Part shown: piece by piece, positions 53,863 through 64,000 of the stretch | Position numbering within the stretch: position 1 is the stretch's first letter | Layout: each line of letters opens with the position of its first letter | Origin: Piscicola geometra | Lineage: Eukaryota; Annelida; Clitellata; Hirudinida; Piscicolidae | DNA length: 64,000 bases | Direction of reading: 5' to 3' | Assembly (NCBI GenBank): GCA_943735955.1 | Contig: OX030959.1 | Coordinates: 9,227,106-9,291,105 of the forward strand | The notes under the pieces: generated by a model | What the model was told of the DNA's origin: nothing | Databases searched by the model: none | Seen by the model: only the letters and a program-made list of their open reading frames with translations | Made by a program: the position numbers and the translations under genes

Positions 53863-56800
53863 AATTATCTTCTCAAGACCAAGACATTTTGAATGATATA
53901 AAACTTAAAAAAGCACAAATAATTTTTGAAATTGAGGTTAGCGGTCAACATTTTATTTTTTCACTTTATTGGATTTCTTCTCTTATATTTTGAAATGAAA
54001 AGATGCAATCATAAAGCTTATTTCGGACACATTTTTTTCCATTTCAAATAAATTTCATTTCAACACAGCAATTGAAGCTGGAAATATCAGACATTGACTC
54101 TCAAATCAATTCTCTAGACAACTTCTGTGATGAGAGGTGAGCTAACATCATCATTATCATGGTCATCATCATTATCTTTATCATCATCATGATTCACATA
54201 GAACACCAATGATATAAAATGCTCCACCTTCAGAAGCAATCCAAAGTCGAAGCACCTGTCGATTGGCAGCAAGAAGTTCAACATGGACCCCAAGAAGGTT
54301 CTCGATATTATCAAGTTGATCAAGTGACCAGTCATTTAGTTACAAGGAAACTTACGTGTTGGCTTCAGTGCATGAATCTGGCTGCATTAAACAGCGACCA
54401 ATTTCAATATATCTCTACCACACAACACTCATTACGCAGAATTTCCTTCTCTCGTTTAATCAACCCACTGATCAAAATAATATGAGCTTTACAACAAAAC
54501 ACAAAACCATCACACACAACTACACATAACCACCACACCACACACCTAACAACTACACACAACTACCTCACCACACAGGGCATAGAGTACCTCATAGAGA
54601 ACGACCTTCTCCAGGAGACGGCAGACGACGTGGCTCAGTTCCTCTACAAGGGGGAAGGCTTGAGCAAGGCCGCCATTGGAGACTATTTGGGAGAGAGGTA
54701 CTGCTTGTTTGGACATTTTATTTTTTAATCTTCATTCCAATACCACTATCACTAGAACCACCACCTGTCACCACCACACCATCATTACTAGTACTATTGC
54801 AACTGATCAACAACGCATCAACATCATCATAACCTTTAACGCTTTCACTATCAATTCCACCACCACAACTATCAACACTACCATCATCACCACCACCACT
54901 ACCATCATCACTACCACCACCACTAAACAGAAACGACTTCAACTTAGAGGTACTGAAAAGCTTTGTGAACTTGCATGAGTTCACCGACACCATCCTCGTG
55001 CAAGCTCTCAGGTTCCTACTGCTGCTTCCCTAATTTCTTACACCTCTATTAACTAACTAATCACCACAAATCAATCCAAACTAGAGGTCGACATGTGCGA
55101 TTTTTCTTTCCCGGTCCCGTCCCGTACCCGAAATTTTTTTTCTCCATTCTGTTCCGTTCCCGATGGGCCATCAAAATTTGTATTCCCGTCCCGTCCCGTT
55201 CCCGCAACTCGATTCCCGGTGCCGACCCGTTTCTGAAATTGTTTGACTTGGTTCCGACTAGAGATCGGACATGGACGGTTTTTCATTCCCGGTCCCGTCC
55301 CGTTCCCGAAATTTGTTGTCCCGTCCCGTTCCCGATGGGACATCAGAATTTTGATTCCCGTCCCGTCCCGTTCCCGAAATTTTTTTCCCGTTCCCGAAAG
55401 CTTTTTTATTATTATTCATTTTCGCTGCCGTTTTCAGTGGTCCCAAACTTGCTAGTTCTAACATTTCTTAAAATTTATTATTTGAAAGTCAGGGAATATT
55501 TTTTAATAAAATAAAAAAAAAACACGATTTAAATTTCAAATATTTTTTGAAATGAAAGTATTGAAGTTAGTCATTGTTTTTGAGTAATTCAATCAAGTCT
55601 TTATTGCCTTTCACACGGGTTAAACCGTTAAGAGTTTCAGCTTTCAAATGAGATGATTTTGGGTCTGATGTTAAGCGACCACATATTGAAAAATTCCGTT
55701 CACAGCGAATATAACTTGCAGATAAACAAAATGTTGGCTACTTCTTGTAGTATTTTAAAATTGCTCATTTTATTCCAATAAACTAAAACATCTTTATAAT
55801 TTTCAATTTTTTGGGGACGTAATTGTGAATATTTGTACAATTCATCCTCTTCTGAATTTTTTTCTTCGTTCATTATTATTAATTCTTCAATAATGTTAGA
55901 AATATGTTTTTTAACAACATTCTTATTCTCCACAACTGCAAATATAAAATCATTCGTATAATTTGATAGTATAATAATTTTATTATTATTTTTAAGTTAT
56001 AAAAACAAACATAATAGGTCTAAATAACCATCATTTGTTTTTTTTTCTCAACGGCACTGCAGCTTGGTCTGGCTGTACAAAATATAATTAAATTTTATCT
56101 AATGAAAGTCTTGGTATTTATTTCTTTTCTATCCCAAACTTTTTTCCTATTCTTCTTTCATACTGGAGATGCAACAGACATGCTGTCATATGAATAAGAT
56201 CAATGGCATCTTTTCTTTTGTCGAAATGATCAACTGAGCAATCATTTGGAAATTAATCATTCAAATTCAAAGTATTAATTTATAAAATTAAAATAATATA
56301 ACTTACCATTTTGATTTCATCTGAAAAGTTTTCATCATCACCCATTTGTTCTAATCTCCCTAGCGATTTAGTACCTTTTATTATTTATTTGCAAGCAAAT
56401 AAATTCAGAAATCGAAGCAAATAAATGCTTGTATGACCTCCTAGAAAAAATAAAATAATAATAATACATGAACTTCTTAATTAAATTCACAAATTAAAAG
56501 AATTGTTAATAATAACAAATGTTTTCATTGATTTACAAAAGAAATTAATTAAAGTGATTGGAAATTATAAGTGGTTTAATTATTTTCTTAAAATTAAGGG
56601 TTTGCTGTATATTTTTAAAATTCAATGGCAATCTGTTCCAGAGTTGGAGCCCTGCATAGATTGGACTATTAAAATAGAAATTGGTTCTTGGAGTTTGTAA
56701 GTAATAGTCAGACTTAGTTCTCAATGTTCGTGTGCAGTTGGATGTGAAGGAATGTATTAAATGTGTAAAATAGGAGGATGTGTTTTTTATTATAAGTTTA

Positions 56801-59281
56801 TGAAAAAGAATATAGGTTTTAAAGATGTATAACTGATTGATTGTTAAAATTTGAGCTGGATGATACAGATGAGATATGTGGTCATGAGAGTGTAAATTAA
56901 ACAGGACTCTAAGAAAATTATTTTGTATAACATTTAAAGGATGTAAATGAGTTTTGCAAGCAAGTCCCCATAAAGGGAGACAATAGGTCAAGTAAGGTAG
57001 AATTAAAGTAGAATAGAGTAACTTAATTATATGAGATGGTAAATTGTGTTTAAGTTTATGTAAAATACCAATATTTTTTGAAAGTTTTTTTGATATATAC
57101 ATTATATGTTCATTCCAAGAAAGATTACTGGTTATATAAATACCTAAGAATTTTGTATAATCGACTCTCTCTATAATATAAGAATCAATTGTAAGTGTAT
57201 AATTAATAATGTTTGTTTTTATTTTAGGGCCAAAAAGAATGCTGCATGTTTTTGCATAGTTGATTTTGAGTTGGTTGTCAATTGTCCATTGATGTAGCAA
57301 ATTAAGAAAAGTATTTGTTTTTAAAATAAGATTATTAACATTTTTGTCTTGGAACAATACTGTAGTGTCGTCAGCATAAAGGACAAATTTGGCAATTTCG
57401 GAAAGATTCATTAAATCATTAACATAAATGTTAAATCTTTGGACTCATCATAACAACTTCAAATTTAGTGTTGGAGATTTCGACATTGGCAATGGTGGCT
57501 TCGTTATACATTTATATTGCATTTAATACTTATTTTAAGTACGGAGTATCGATTAAATAAAGATTTCCATACTTAGAAGTTTGCTGAAAAGTCATTGTTA
57601 AAGAATCCAATCCCAATAACTGTTATTCCCGTTTTTCCCGTTCCCGATTTATAAGTTGATTCCCGTTCCCGATTTTTCCCGTTCCTGATTTGAATGTTGA
57701 TTCCCGTTCCCGTCCCGAAAACCTATTCCCGGTTCTCGACTTTTGCCGTCCCGAAATTAATTTTCATTCCCGTCCCCGCGGGAGTCCCGCGGGTACCCGG
57801 TCAGGTCGGGTACCCGGTCCGACCTCTAGTTCCGACCCATTCTCGAAAAAAAAAGGTCTTTTTATTCATTTTCGTTGCTGTGTTCGCCTGTCTCAAACTT
57901 GCTAGTTCTAACATTTCTTTAAATTTATTATTTGAAAGTTAGAGAATATTTAGTTTTCAAAAAAGAAAAATCACGATTTAAATTTCAAATATTTATTGAA
58001 GGAAAGTATTGAAGTTAGTCATTGTTTTTGAGTAATTCAATCAAGTCTTTATTGCTTTTCACACGGGTTAAACCGTTAAGAGTTTCAGCTTTCAAATGAG
58101 ATGATTTTGGGTCTGAAGTTAAACGACCACATTTTGAAAAATTCCGTTCACAGGGAATATAACTTGCAGATATACTAAACAAAATTTTTGGCTAATTCTT
58201 GTGGTATTGGAAAATTGTTCATTTTACTCCAATAAAATAAAGCATCTTTATAATCTTCAATTTTGGTGGTGAATCTTTAGGCAATTTTCTATTCCAGCAC
58301 ACTGAAGTTGAAGCAGCACCACCTTCTCGAACACCACGCAGGCAGTTTCTGTGGAGTTTTCGTCTGCCGGGAGAGGCTCAGAAGATCGACCGGATGATCG
58401 AGCTGTTCGCCAAGCGCTACTCGCAACTCAACCCCTCGGTCTTCAAGAGCACTGGTCGGATTTTCTCTAGAAATAATAACTTTAACAACAAAAACAAGGA
58501 TAAAAATCTCCATTTCAAGACCACCACAACTACATCTTCAATTCGACACCACAGCATCTTCAATTTAACACCACGCCACCACCACATCTCCGTTTTATTC
58601 AACCACACTGCCACCACACCACATCCTCAACAGACACGTGCTTCGTGGTCTCCTTCTCGATCATCATGCTCAACACCAGCCTCCACAACCCCAGTGTCAA
58701 GGACAAGATGACCCTTGACAAGTCATTTTTGCTTCTGCCTTTTTTTCTACCCCTTCATTTGCCGTCTCGGTTGCTTCATTAATGACAATTATTATTTTCT
58801 ATTTTTCCATTCCGATCATTGTTTCCTCTACTGCCACTGTTGTACCCTCTTTACCGTTTCTAAAACTGCTAAGCCACACTTGGCACATTACTACATACAA
58901 CACTGCACTACACAAGCCACTAGGCCACAACAAAAATATGAAAAAAACTAAAGCTTCACTACACATACCACTACAATAAACACACACAACTACATACTTT
59001 ACACAAGCCTACAATACACTATCCATCTCTACACCACCACTACCCGACAACACACCATCCATCTGGACACCACAAACACACACACACCATCCATCTGCAA
59101 ATCACATCAAACACACACACAGATACATTTCAATGATCAGAGGCATCGATAATGGAGATGACCTGCCACATGACTTGCTAACTGTGTGTTTGCGTGTGTT
59201 TGCGTGCGTGCGTGTGTGTGTGTGTGTGTGAGTGTGTGTGTGTGTGTGTGAGTGTGTGTGTGTGAGTGTGTGTGTGTGTGT

Positions 59282-59330
<49 letters not shown>

Positions 59331-60665
59331 TGTGTGGGATGCGTAATGATTCAGCCCTCTTAAACACCATAAGAGCTTGTACGAGAGCATCAAGAAGGAG
59401 CCAATCAAGATGCCCCAAGACGATGGTGAGCCTGCATTGTCATCATCATTGTCATCATCACTCATATCCCTATCATCATCATGATCATTTTCATTTTTAA
59501 AATCATCATCATCATCACTGTCATCATTGTCGTCATTATCACCAGGCAACGATCTTATGCACACGTTTTTCAACCCTGACAAGGAAGGTTGGCTCTTCAA
59601 ACAAGGTGCAGTTGTGTGTTTGTTTGTGTGAGTTTATGTGCGCGCGTTTATGTGTTTTCACTTGTATATGTGTGTGTGGGCATATATGTGTGCGTGCGTA
59701 TGTGTGTTATGTGTGTGATGGATTTATGATATTTTGGAAGCTCAAGGATCATTCGCACTCTGATTAAACTCCTTGCACCATCCCTCATCAGCTGGTGGAA
59801 GGTGTAAGTCCAACATTTTGCTCATGTATTTCGTTCATGTTGAGTTTTGCTTGAGTTGTTTGCCACTTTTATTATATATTCTTTTCAAATAGTTTTCTTG
59901 CTGAACTAATCTTCCTTTGAAGTGTTCTTGCCTTATATTCTTGCAGTTCTAGTTCTAATATTATTGTTGGATTTAGAGACACACACACAAATTTTAAACC
60001 GTTTTGCATTAATTTTTCGCGAAAGTTATTCATTGTCTTATTCCTCATCTTGCTCATCATCTGCCTATTTTAAAAGTGTCGTTTCGTTCACACAAACAGC
60101 TGTTGCCGCACTTCATCTCTTCTAGTCGGCTTCTCCTTATAGGAATTCCTTAGATTTTTTGCTTTCGTGCTTTGAGATCTTTGGCACTACTTCGAGACTG
60201 AAACACGTGCAGAATATCTCGAGTCATTTATATTTTGATTTTTATTTCTTCAAACGTTCATCAATCACTTATAAAGTGTTCTTTTTACTTTGTTCATTTT
60301 TTTTATTAAAATTAAAAAATATATATATATTATGTTATTTCTTAGAATTGAATTTTGTTTCGCCAGTTGTGTTCTTGACATTACAACGTCTGTTCAAATA
60401 GTTTCTTCGTCTTCACTTGCTGCCACCAGCTTGTGCTGATGAATGCCTTCTTTTGGCCTGTATTTACACTGTATACTTTCGGATAAAATTAATTAACTTT
60501 TTTCATGACGACGACGACCAGGTGGCAGGTACAAGACGTGGAAGCGCAGGTGGTTCATCCTCAACGACAACTGCCTCTACTACTTCCAATATACCACTGT
60601 CAGTTGCAGCAGTAGTAGTAGTATTAGTAGTAGTAGTGGTAGTAGTAGTAGTAGTGGTAGTAGTG

Positions 60666-60705
<40 letters not shown>

Positions 60706-60740
60706 TAGTAGTAGTAGTGGTAGTAGTAGTAGTAGTAGTA

Positions 60741-60794
<54 letters not shown>

Positions 60795-60832
60795 AAAGCA
60801 GTAGTAGTAGTAGTTGTAGTAGTAGTGAAAGC

Positions 60833-60903
<71 letters not shown>

Positions 60904-61916
60904 CAGTAGTAGTAGTTTTAGTAGTAGTGAAAGCAGTAGTAGTAGTAGTAGTAGTAGTAGTAGCAGTAGTAGTAGTTTTAGTAGTAGTGAAAGCAGTAGT
61001 AGTAGTAGTAGTATCAATAACACAAACACGAAAACAAACAAAAACACAAAAGGACAAGGAACCAAAGGGCATCATACCGCTGGAGAGGGTGAGGGTGAGG
61101 GAGGTGATGGACCGTAACAAGGCGTACTGCTTCGAGTTGTACTCAGTGTCGAATGACGTCATCAAGGCCTGCAAGACTGACGCTGAAGGCAAAGTCATCG
61201 AAGGTGGGTGGGTAGAGGGGGAGGTGGGTGGGTGGAGGTGGAAGGAGGGGGAGGTGGGTGGGTGGAAGGAGGGGGAGGTGGGTGGGTGCAGGGGGAGGTG
61301 GAAGGAGGTGGAGGTGGAAGGAGGGGGAGGTGGAAGGAGGGGGAGGTGGAAGGAGGTGGAGGTGGAAGGAGGGGGAGGTGGGTGGGTGGAGGGGGAGGTG
61401 GAAGGAGGGGGAGGTGGAAGGAGGGGGAGGTGGAAGGAGGGGGAGGTGGAAGGAGGTGGAGGTGGAAGGAGGGGTGGGTGAAGAAGTTATTGTGATTTTT
61501 GGTTGCAAAGTGGGTGGGGTGCTTGTAGAGAAGTGTGCTGTTAGTGAGTGGCGTTGTTCTGAATTGGTAGTGGTTGTGCAGTCGTTTAGAAGGAACCTTC
61601 CTGCAGGCAAACACAGCGTCTACAGACTCGCCTCGTTCACTGGCGAGGAGAAGGTGGAGTGGACGCAAGCGATCAGGTTCCTATATTATATTTTATAATA
61701 TTCTATTATTTCTTATTATATATAATACAATTTATACGGTATATTATACACTGCTGCATTCTGAATGCATCTCATTAATCCTCGCGTGCCATCCACTTGT
61801 TCTGCTTCTATCAACCAACTATCATCAACAACACCCGCCCTTCCACGCGCCCATCCACCAGCAACAGCATCAGCACACACCCTGACAACTGCTTCAGAGA
61901 CGAAGTGGCCACCTGA
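53863..61916 (+). CDS. CYTH: Cytohesin (Sec7-PH ARF guanine nucleotide exchange factor), 14 recognised exons
   Basis: Cytohesins activate ARF GTPases at membranes through Sec7 and are recruited by a PH domain. Exons: 53863-53936, 54069-54136 (coiled coil), 54234-54297, 54579-54697, 54931-55011, 58342-58454, 58634-58721, 59123-59183, 59374-59425, 59546-59605, 60522-60598, 61053-61203, 61607-61676 and 61868-61916. All join in phase with AG/GT borders. Sec7 pieces are [31 protein letters not shown] and [20 protein letters not shown], which includes the catalytic Glu. PH pieces are [20 protein letters not shown] and [17 protein letters not shown]. The PH loop has two glycines. The proposed last exon lacks the usual Lys-rich tail, so the C-terminus is provisional. 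The first exon(s) before 53863 are not found. Confidence 0.93.
55259..57828 (-). mobile_element. Inner hAT element with perfect 8-bp target duplication GTTCCGAC
   Basis: TAGAGATCGGAC and GTCCGACCTCTA ends, flanked by GTTCCGAC at 55251-55258 and 57829-57836. The target is the subterminal region of an older copy of the same family. Minus-strand 55933-55560 encodes [20 protein letters not shown] and [20 protein letters not shown], the hAT C-terminal region. A LINE is inserted at ~56359-57433. Confidence 0.9.
56359..57433 (-). mobile_element. LINE 3' half (YADD reverse transcriptase) inside the inner hAT
   Basis: Minus-strand frame 57411-56545 starts just before [13 protein letters not shown]. 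It continues [60 protein letters not shown] and [19 protein letters not shown]. It is a 288-residue intact frame, 5'-truncated. It interrupts hAT sequence (TCTCCCTA|...|ATAACAAC) known uninterrupted at 11085-11120. Confidence 0.9.
59190..59336. repeat. (GT)n microsatellite in cytohesin intron
   Basis: GT repeat with GAGT interruptions. It starts at the donor GT of exon 59123-59183. Confidence 0.95.
60605..61018. repeat. (AGT)n microsatellite in cytohesin intron
   Basis: About 410 bp of AGT triplets with GGT, AGC and GAAAGC interruptions, immediately after the donor of exon 60522-60598. Poly-Val, poly-Thr and poly-Leu frames are artefacts. Confidence 0.97.
61204..61480. repeat. GGAGGTGGAAGGAGG minisatellite in cytohesin intron
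   Basis: 12-15 bp purine-rich units (GGGGGAGGTGGAAGGA, GGTGGGTGGGTGGA), strictly G-rich on plus. They begin at the donor of exon 61053-61203. Confidence 0.95.
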
Positions 61917-63260
61917 TCATGAGGATGCATGTGCTGCAAGTCTGCAAGTTTCTGTGCAAATAAGTTGTTTTTGTGCGGTTGACTAAAAATCGCCTATTTA
62001 GAACTCGTCTCATTTAAAAAATCTTTTTATAATGTATGATATTATTTATTAATTCATTTAAACCATATTTTAGAAACTATAAAATGTTATTTGAAAACCC
62101 TAGCTTTAAACCTTAATGTATAATTCAAATAGTCTAGTTTAGTGAGGCGAGTTCTAGACATACGTTTTATGTGGGTCATTCACGTGATAACTGTATTTTC
62201 CTTGCGTTTTCCCCTCACAAATGCTTCTACTCTTATTCTTTAGATATTTGTATTTTATTTTAAAACTTCTTTTACGTTATTTCATTTCACTTTGAAATTT
62301 TTTAATTTAGCTTTATGTAATTACAAAGTTAGCGTTTATATAGAGTTTTTTGAGTTTTGTATATCTAATAAACATGAGAACAGATTCTATTATTTTTTTG
62401 CTGCCGTCAGCACTGCCCTGCATGATTGAGTGCAGCTTTTTGACTCCTGGAGAAAGCATTTCTACTTCTAGGGAGAATCATGTTGTTTTAATCAGAACAA
62501 ATTCATTTAGGATAATGTGTGTTCTATCGTTGAGCATGCAGAACTTAAAAGCAGCACTCTTATGCGATTCAACTGATGGGTGAAAAAGTAATCAAAAGTG
62601 TAATTAGAGACTGCCGCAAGGTCACTTAAATCCCAATGGATTATATAATATAAATTTAATAAGTGTTACGATTGTCAGTCAGTTAGAAGCTGACAAAGTT
62701 GGTAGGTGCGTTGTTTGGTGCCAACCCAGCACTAGTCTCCTTGTAGCGTTCAAGGTTGTCGTGGAAGATCTGTTCGTGTGTTGAGTAATTACTAGAGTTA
62801 CCAGTTGACCTTCACAAACGTAGAAGCAATCATGCCGTGATATACTTTAATGATTCTGCGAAAGTGAGGCTTCATGAAAAGGTCTCAAAATGCACCACCA
62901 ACCTCTTCCAACTGCATGAACGACACCTGCCTCTCTGCGTTCCTTTTCACCCTCCTGGCCGTTACTCTCGTTCCTTCATCCTTGCTGTTCAGACTTTCTT
63001 TCCACGTACATGTGGATTTCCTTTGCTCTCTGCGCAATTATGTTCTTTTATTGTAGAATATAAAATTACGCTATGGAAATTCTTATAGCAACAAAGTTGG
63101 GGTTAAAGTTAGTGGATACACTTTTTGGATAAAAATTCTATAAACATCAAAAGTATCCAGTAGCACACACAGAAACCAACAAAGTTTTATGGTTCGCTAC
63201 TCTGCTCATCTGTCTGGACAACTTCAGAAGCCTTTGCGTTTCCTCCATCACTTCTTCTTT
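61917..63260. other. Cytohesin 3' flank
   Basis: Possible polyadenylation signal AATAAA at about 62367. Otherwise no recognised feature. Short frames at 62350-62583 and 62837-63088 do not resemble anything I know. Confidence 0.4.
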
Positions 63261-63271
63261 CCCTCTGCAAC

Positions 63272-63353
63272 AGTCCTTCAGGCTGGTGGAGGCCATCACG
63301 TGCAGGAAAGTGCTCATGCGGTGTTTCATCATGCCTGAAGCGGCAGTAAGTGG
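63272..63353 (+). CDS. Exon-like stretch of an unidentified gene
   Basis: A pyrimidine-rich tract and CAACAG precede an open frame SFRLVEAITCRKVLMRCFIM, then PEAA, followed by a candidate donor GTAAGT. GC content is higher than the surroundings, as in the other exons here. No family recognised. It could be the first visible exon of a plus-strand gene continuing to the right. Confidence 0.35.
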
Positions 63354-63510
63354 AAATGGCGGTTCAGGTAAATTTCAGTCAATTCATCTCGTAACACATT
63401 CATTCCATAACAAACTCACCTCTAAACACATCAATTTTTAACGTTCAATTATGTATACATGCAAAAAACCAATAATCATTGATAAATATATGGAGCTTTA
63501 AGGTTATAAC

Positions 63511-64000
63511 TAGAGACCGACCGAAACAGATATTTTTATTTCGGCCGAAACCGAAATTAGGCCGAAATTAAAATCCCATTTTCGGCCGAAACCGAAATTT
63601 TAATCAGATTTTAGGCCGAAACCGAAGCCGAAATTTTTCCCAACTTTTATTAAAAACAAAAAAATAGTATTTAAGGATGACAATGCCATTTTAATAAGTA
63701 AATCCAAACAAGCGTATATTTTAAGCCAAAAAATAAAAGTTGTTCAACAACAACAATGGTCTACATAAGTAATTGTTTATTAAAATCAAAAAATATTATT
63801 GAATGATGACAATTTCTGTTGAATATTTAAATCCAAACAAACGAATATTGTAAGCAAGAAATAACTGTTTTTAAACATTTTCACCAAGAAGGTTGCTGCG
63901 ACGATCTGCGTAGATTTGCCCTGCAAAACTAAATAGTTGCTCGCTAGCCACACTTGTATTTTCGAGCAGCAGGCTCAAGACATGAATATTGACTGCAATG
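63511..64000 (-). mobile_element. hAT element, right part off the window
   Basis: Begins TAGAGACCGACCGAAACAGA with a subterminal region rich in TTTCGGCCGAAACCGAAAT in alternating orientations. Minus-strand 63990-63840 encodes a hAT dimerisation tail: SVASEQLFSFAGQIYADRRS, then NLLGENV. The transposase would continue beyond 64000. Confidence 0.82.

Larger units (their letters stand above)
55082..58268 (-). mobile_element. Outer hAT element in a cytohesin intron, truncated
   Basis: Left end TAGAGGTCGACATGTG with the CCCGTCCCGTTCCCG-rich subterminal region. It resumes after the inner insertion at 57837 and carries the hAT dimerisation-domain piece on the minus strand (58200-58010: [20 protein letters not shown]). 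Homology stops at about 58268, inside the transposase. Seventy-odd bases later the cytohesin exon at 58342 begins. Confidence 0.82.

Noticed and set aside
55095..55514. Pro/Ser/Arg-rich frames in CCCGTCCCGTTCCCG sequence
   Set aside because: Subterminal repeats of the hAT family; the same composition is found at each copy end and not in the transposase.
60417..61481. 354-residue Val-rich plus frame and Thr/Leu-rich minus frames
   Set aside because: AGT microsatellite translations. The genuine cytohesin exons at 60522-60598 and 61053-61203 are separated by it.

Overview
The window is nuclear DNA from an animal, most likely an invertebrate; I cannot place it more precisely. All recognisable host genes are split by GT-AG introns, their exons are GC-richer than the AT-rich surroundings, and introns are packed with micro- and minisatellites. 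Four conserved single-copy eukaryotic genes are reconstructed exon by exon: a WDR74/NSA1 orthologue (minus, 1-8000, runs off the left edge), DAP3/MRPS29 (plus, ~8453-13636), MED4 (minus, 27710-33986, 5' exons missing) and a cytohesin ARF-GEF (plus, 53863-61916, first exon(s) missing). Most of the long ORFs in low-complexity sequence (poly-His, poly-Ser, poly-Val, poly-Thr, Cys/Val) are repeat translations, not genes.

Layout. 1-8000: WDR74 exons separated by large tandem arrays (28-bp unit, ~39-bp unit, CA/GT, ATACC-type). About 450-480 bp separate the WDR74 start codon from the first recognisable DAP3 exon in a head-to-head arrangement. 8453-13636: DAP3, with a 34-bp minisatellite in one intron and a 2.2-kb hAT transposon (perfect 8-bp target duplication) in the next, itself invaded by two LINE fragments. 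13845-27240: transposon block with a hAT remnant, a decayed non-LTR retrotransposon, a 6.25-kb Mutator-like (MULE) element carrying FLYWCH and DDE domains, and another hAT with an 8-bp target duplication. 27710-33986: MED4, its introns holding a chimeric hAT, a tRNA-derived SINE-like segment and a LINE. 34290-53640: a second transposon block: RT fragments, two copies of a ZMYM-type hAT in opposite orientations, telescoped foldback elements with 9-10 bp target duplications, a ~1.2-kb array of a 14-bp unit, and small inverted-repeat elements with telomere-like cores. 53863-61916: cytohesin, with a hAT-inside-hAT insertion in one intron. 62000-64000: 3' flank, one unidentified exon-like stretch, and the end of another hAT running off the right edge.

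The host genes work in unrelated housekeeping processes (60S ribosome biogenesis, mitoribosome, Mediator, ARF GTPase activation) and do not form a functional cluster. The most unusual feature is the set of elements at 17585-23834, 46715-51579 and 47923-50066: their terminal inverted repeats are built from tandem 16-bp units, with a different unit in each, and the latter two show 9- and 10-bp target duplications. That suggests one MULE/foldback lineage that repeatedly rebuilds its ends from 16-bp arrays.
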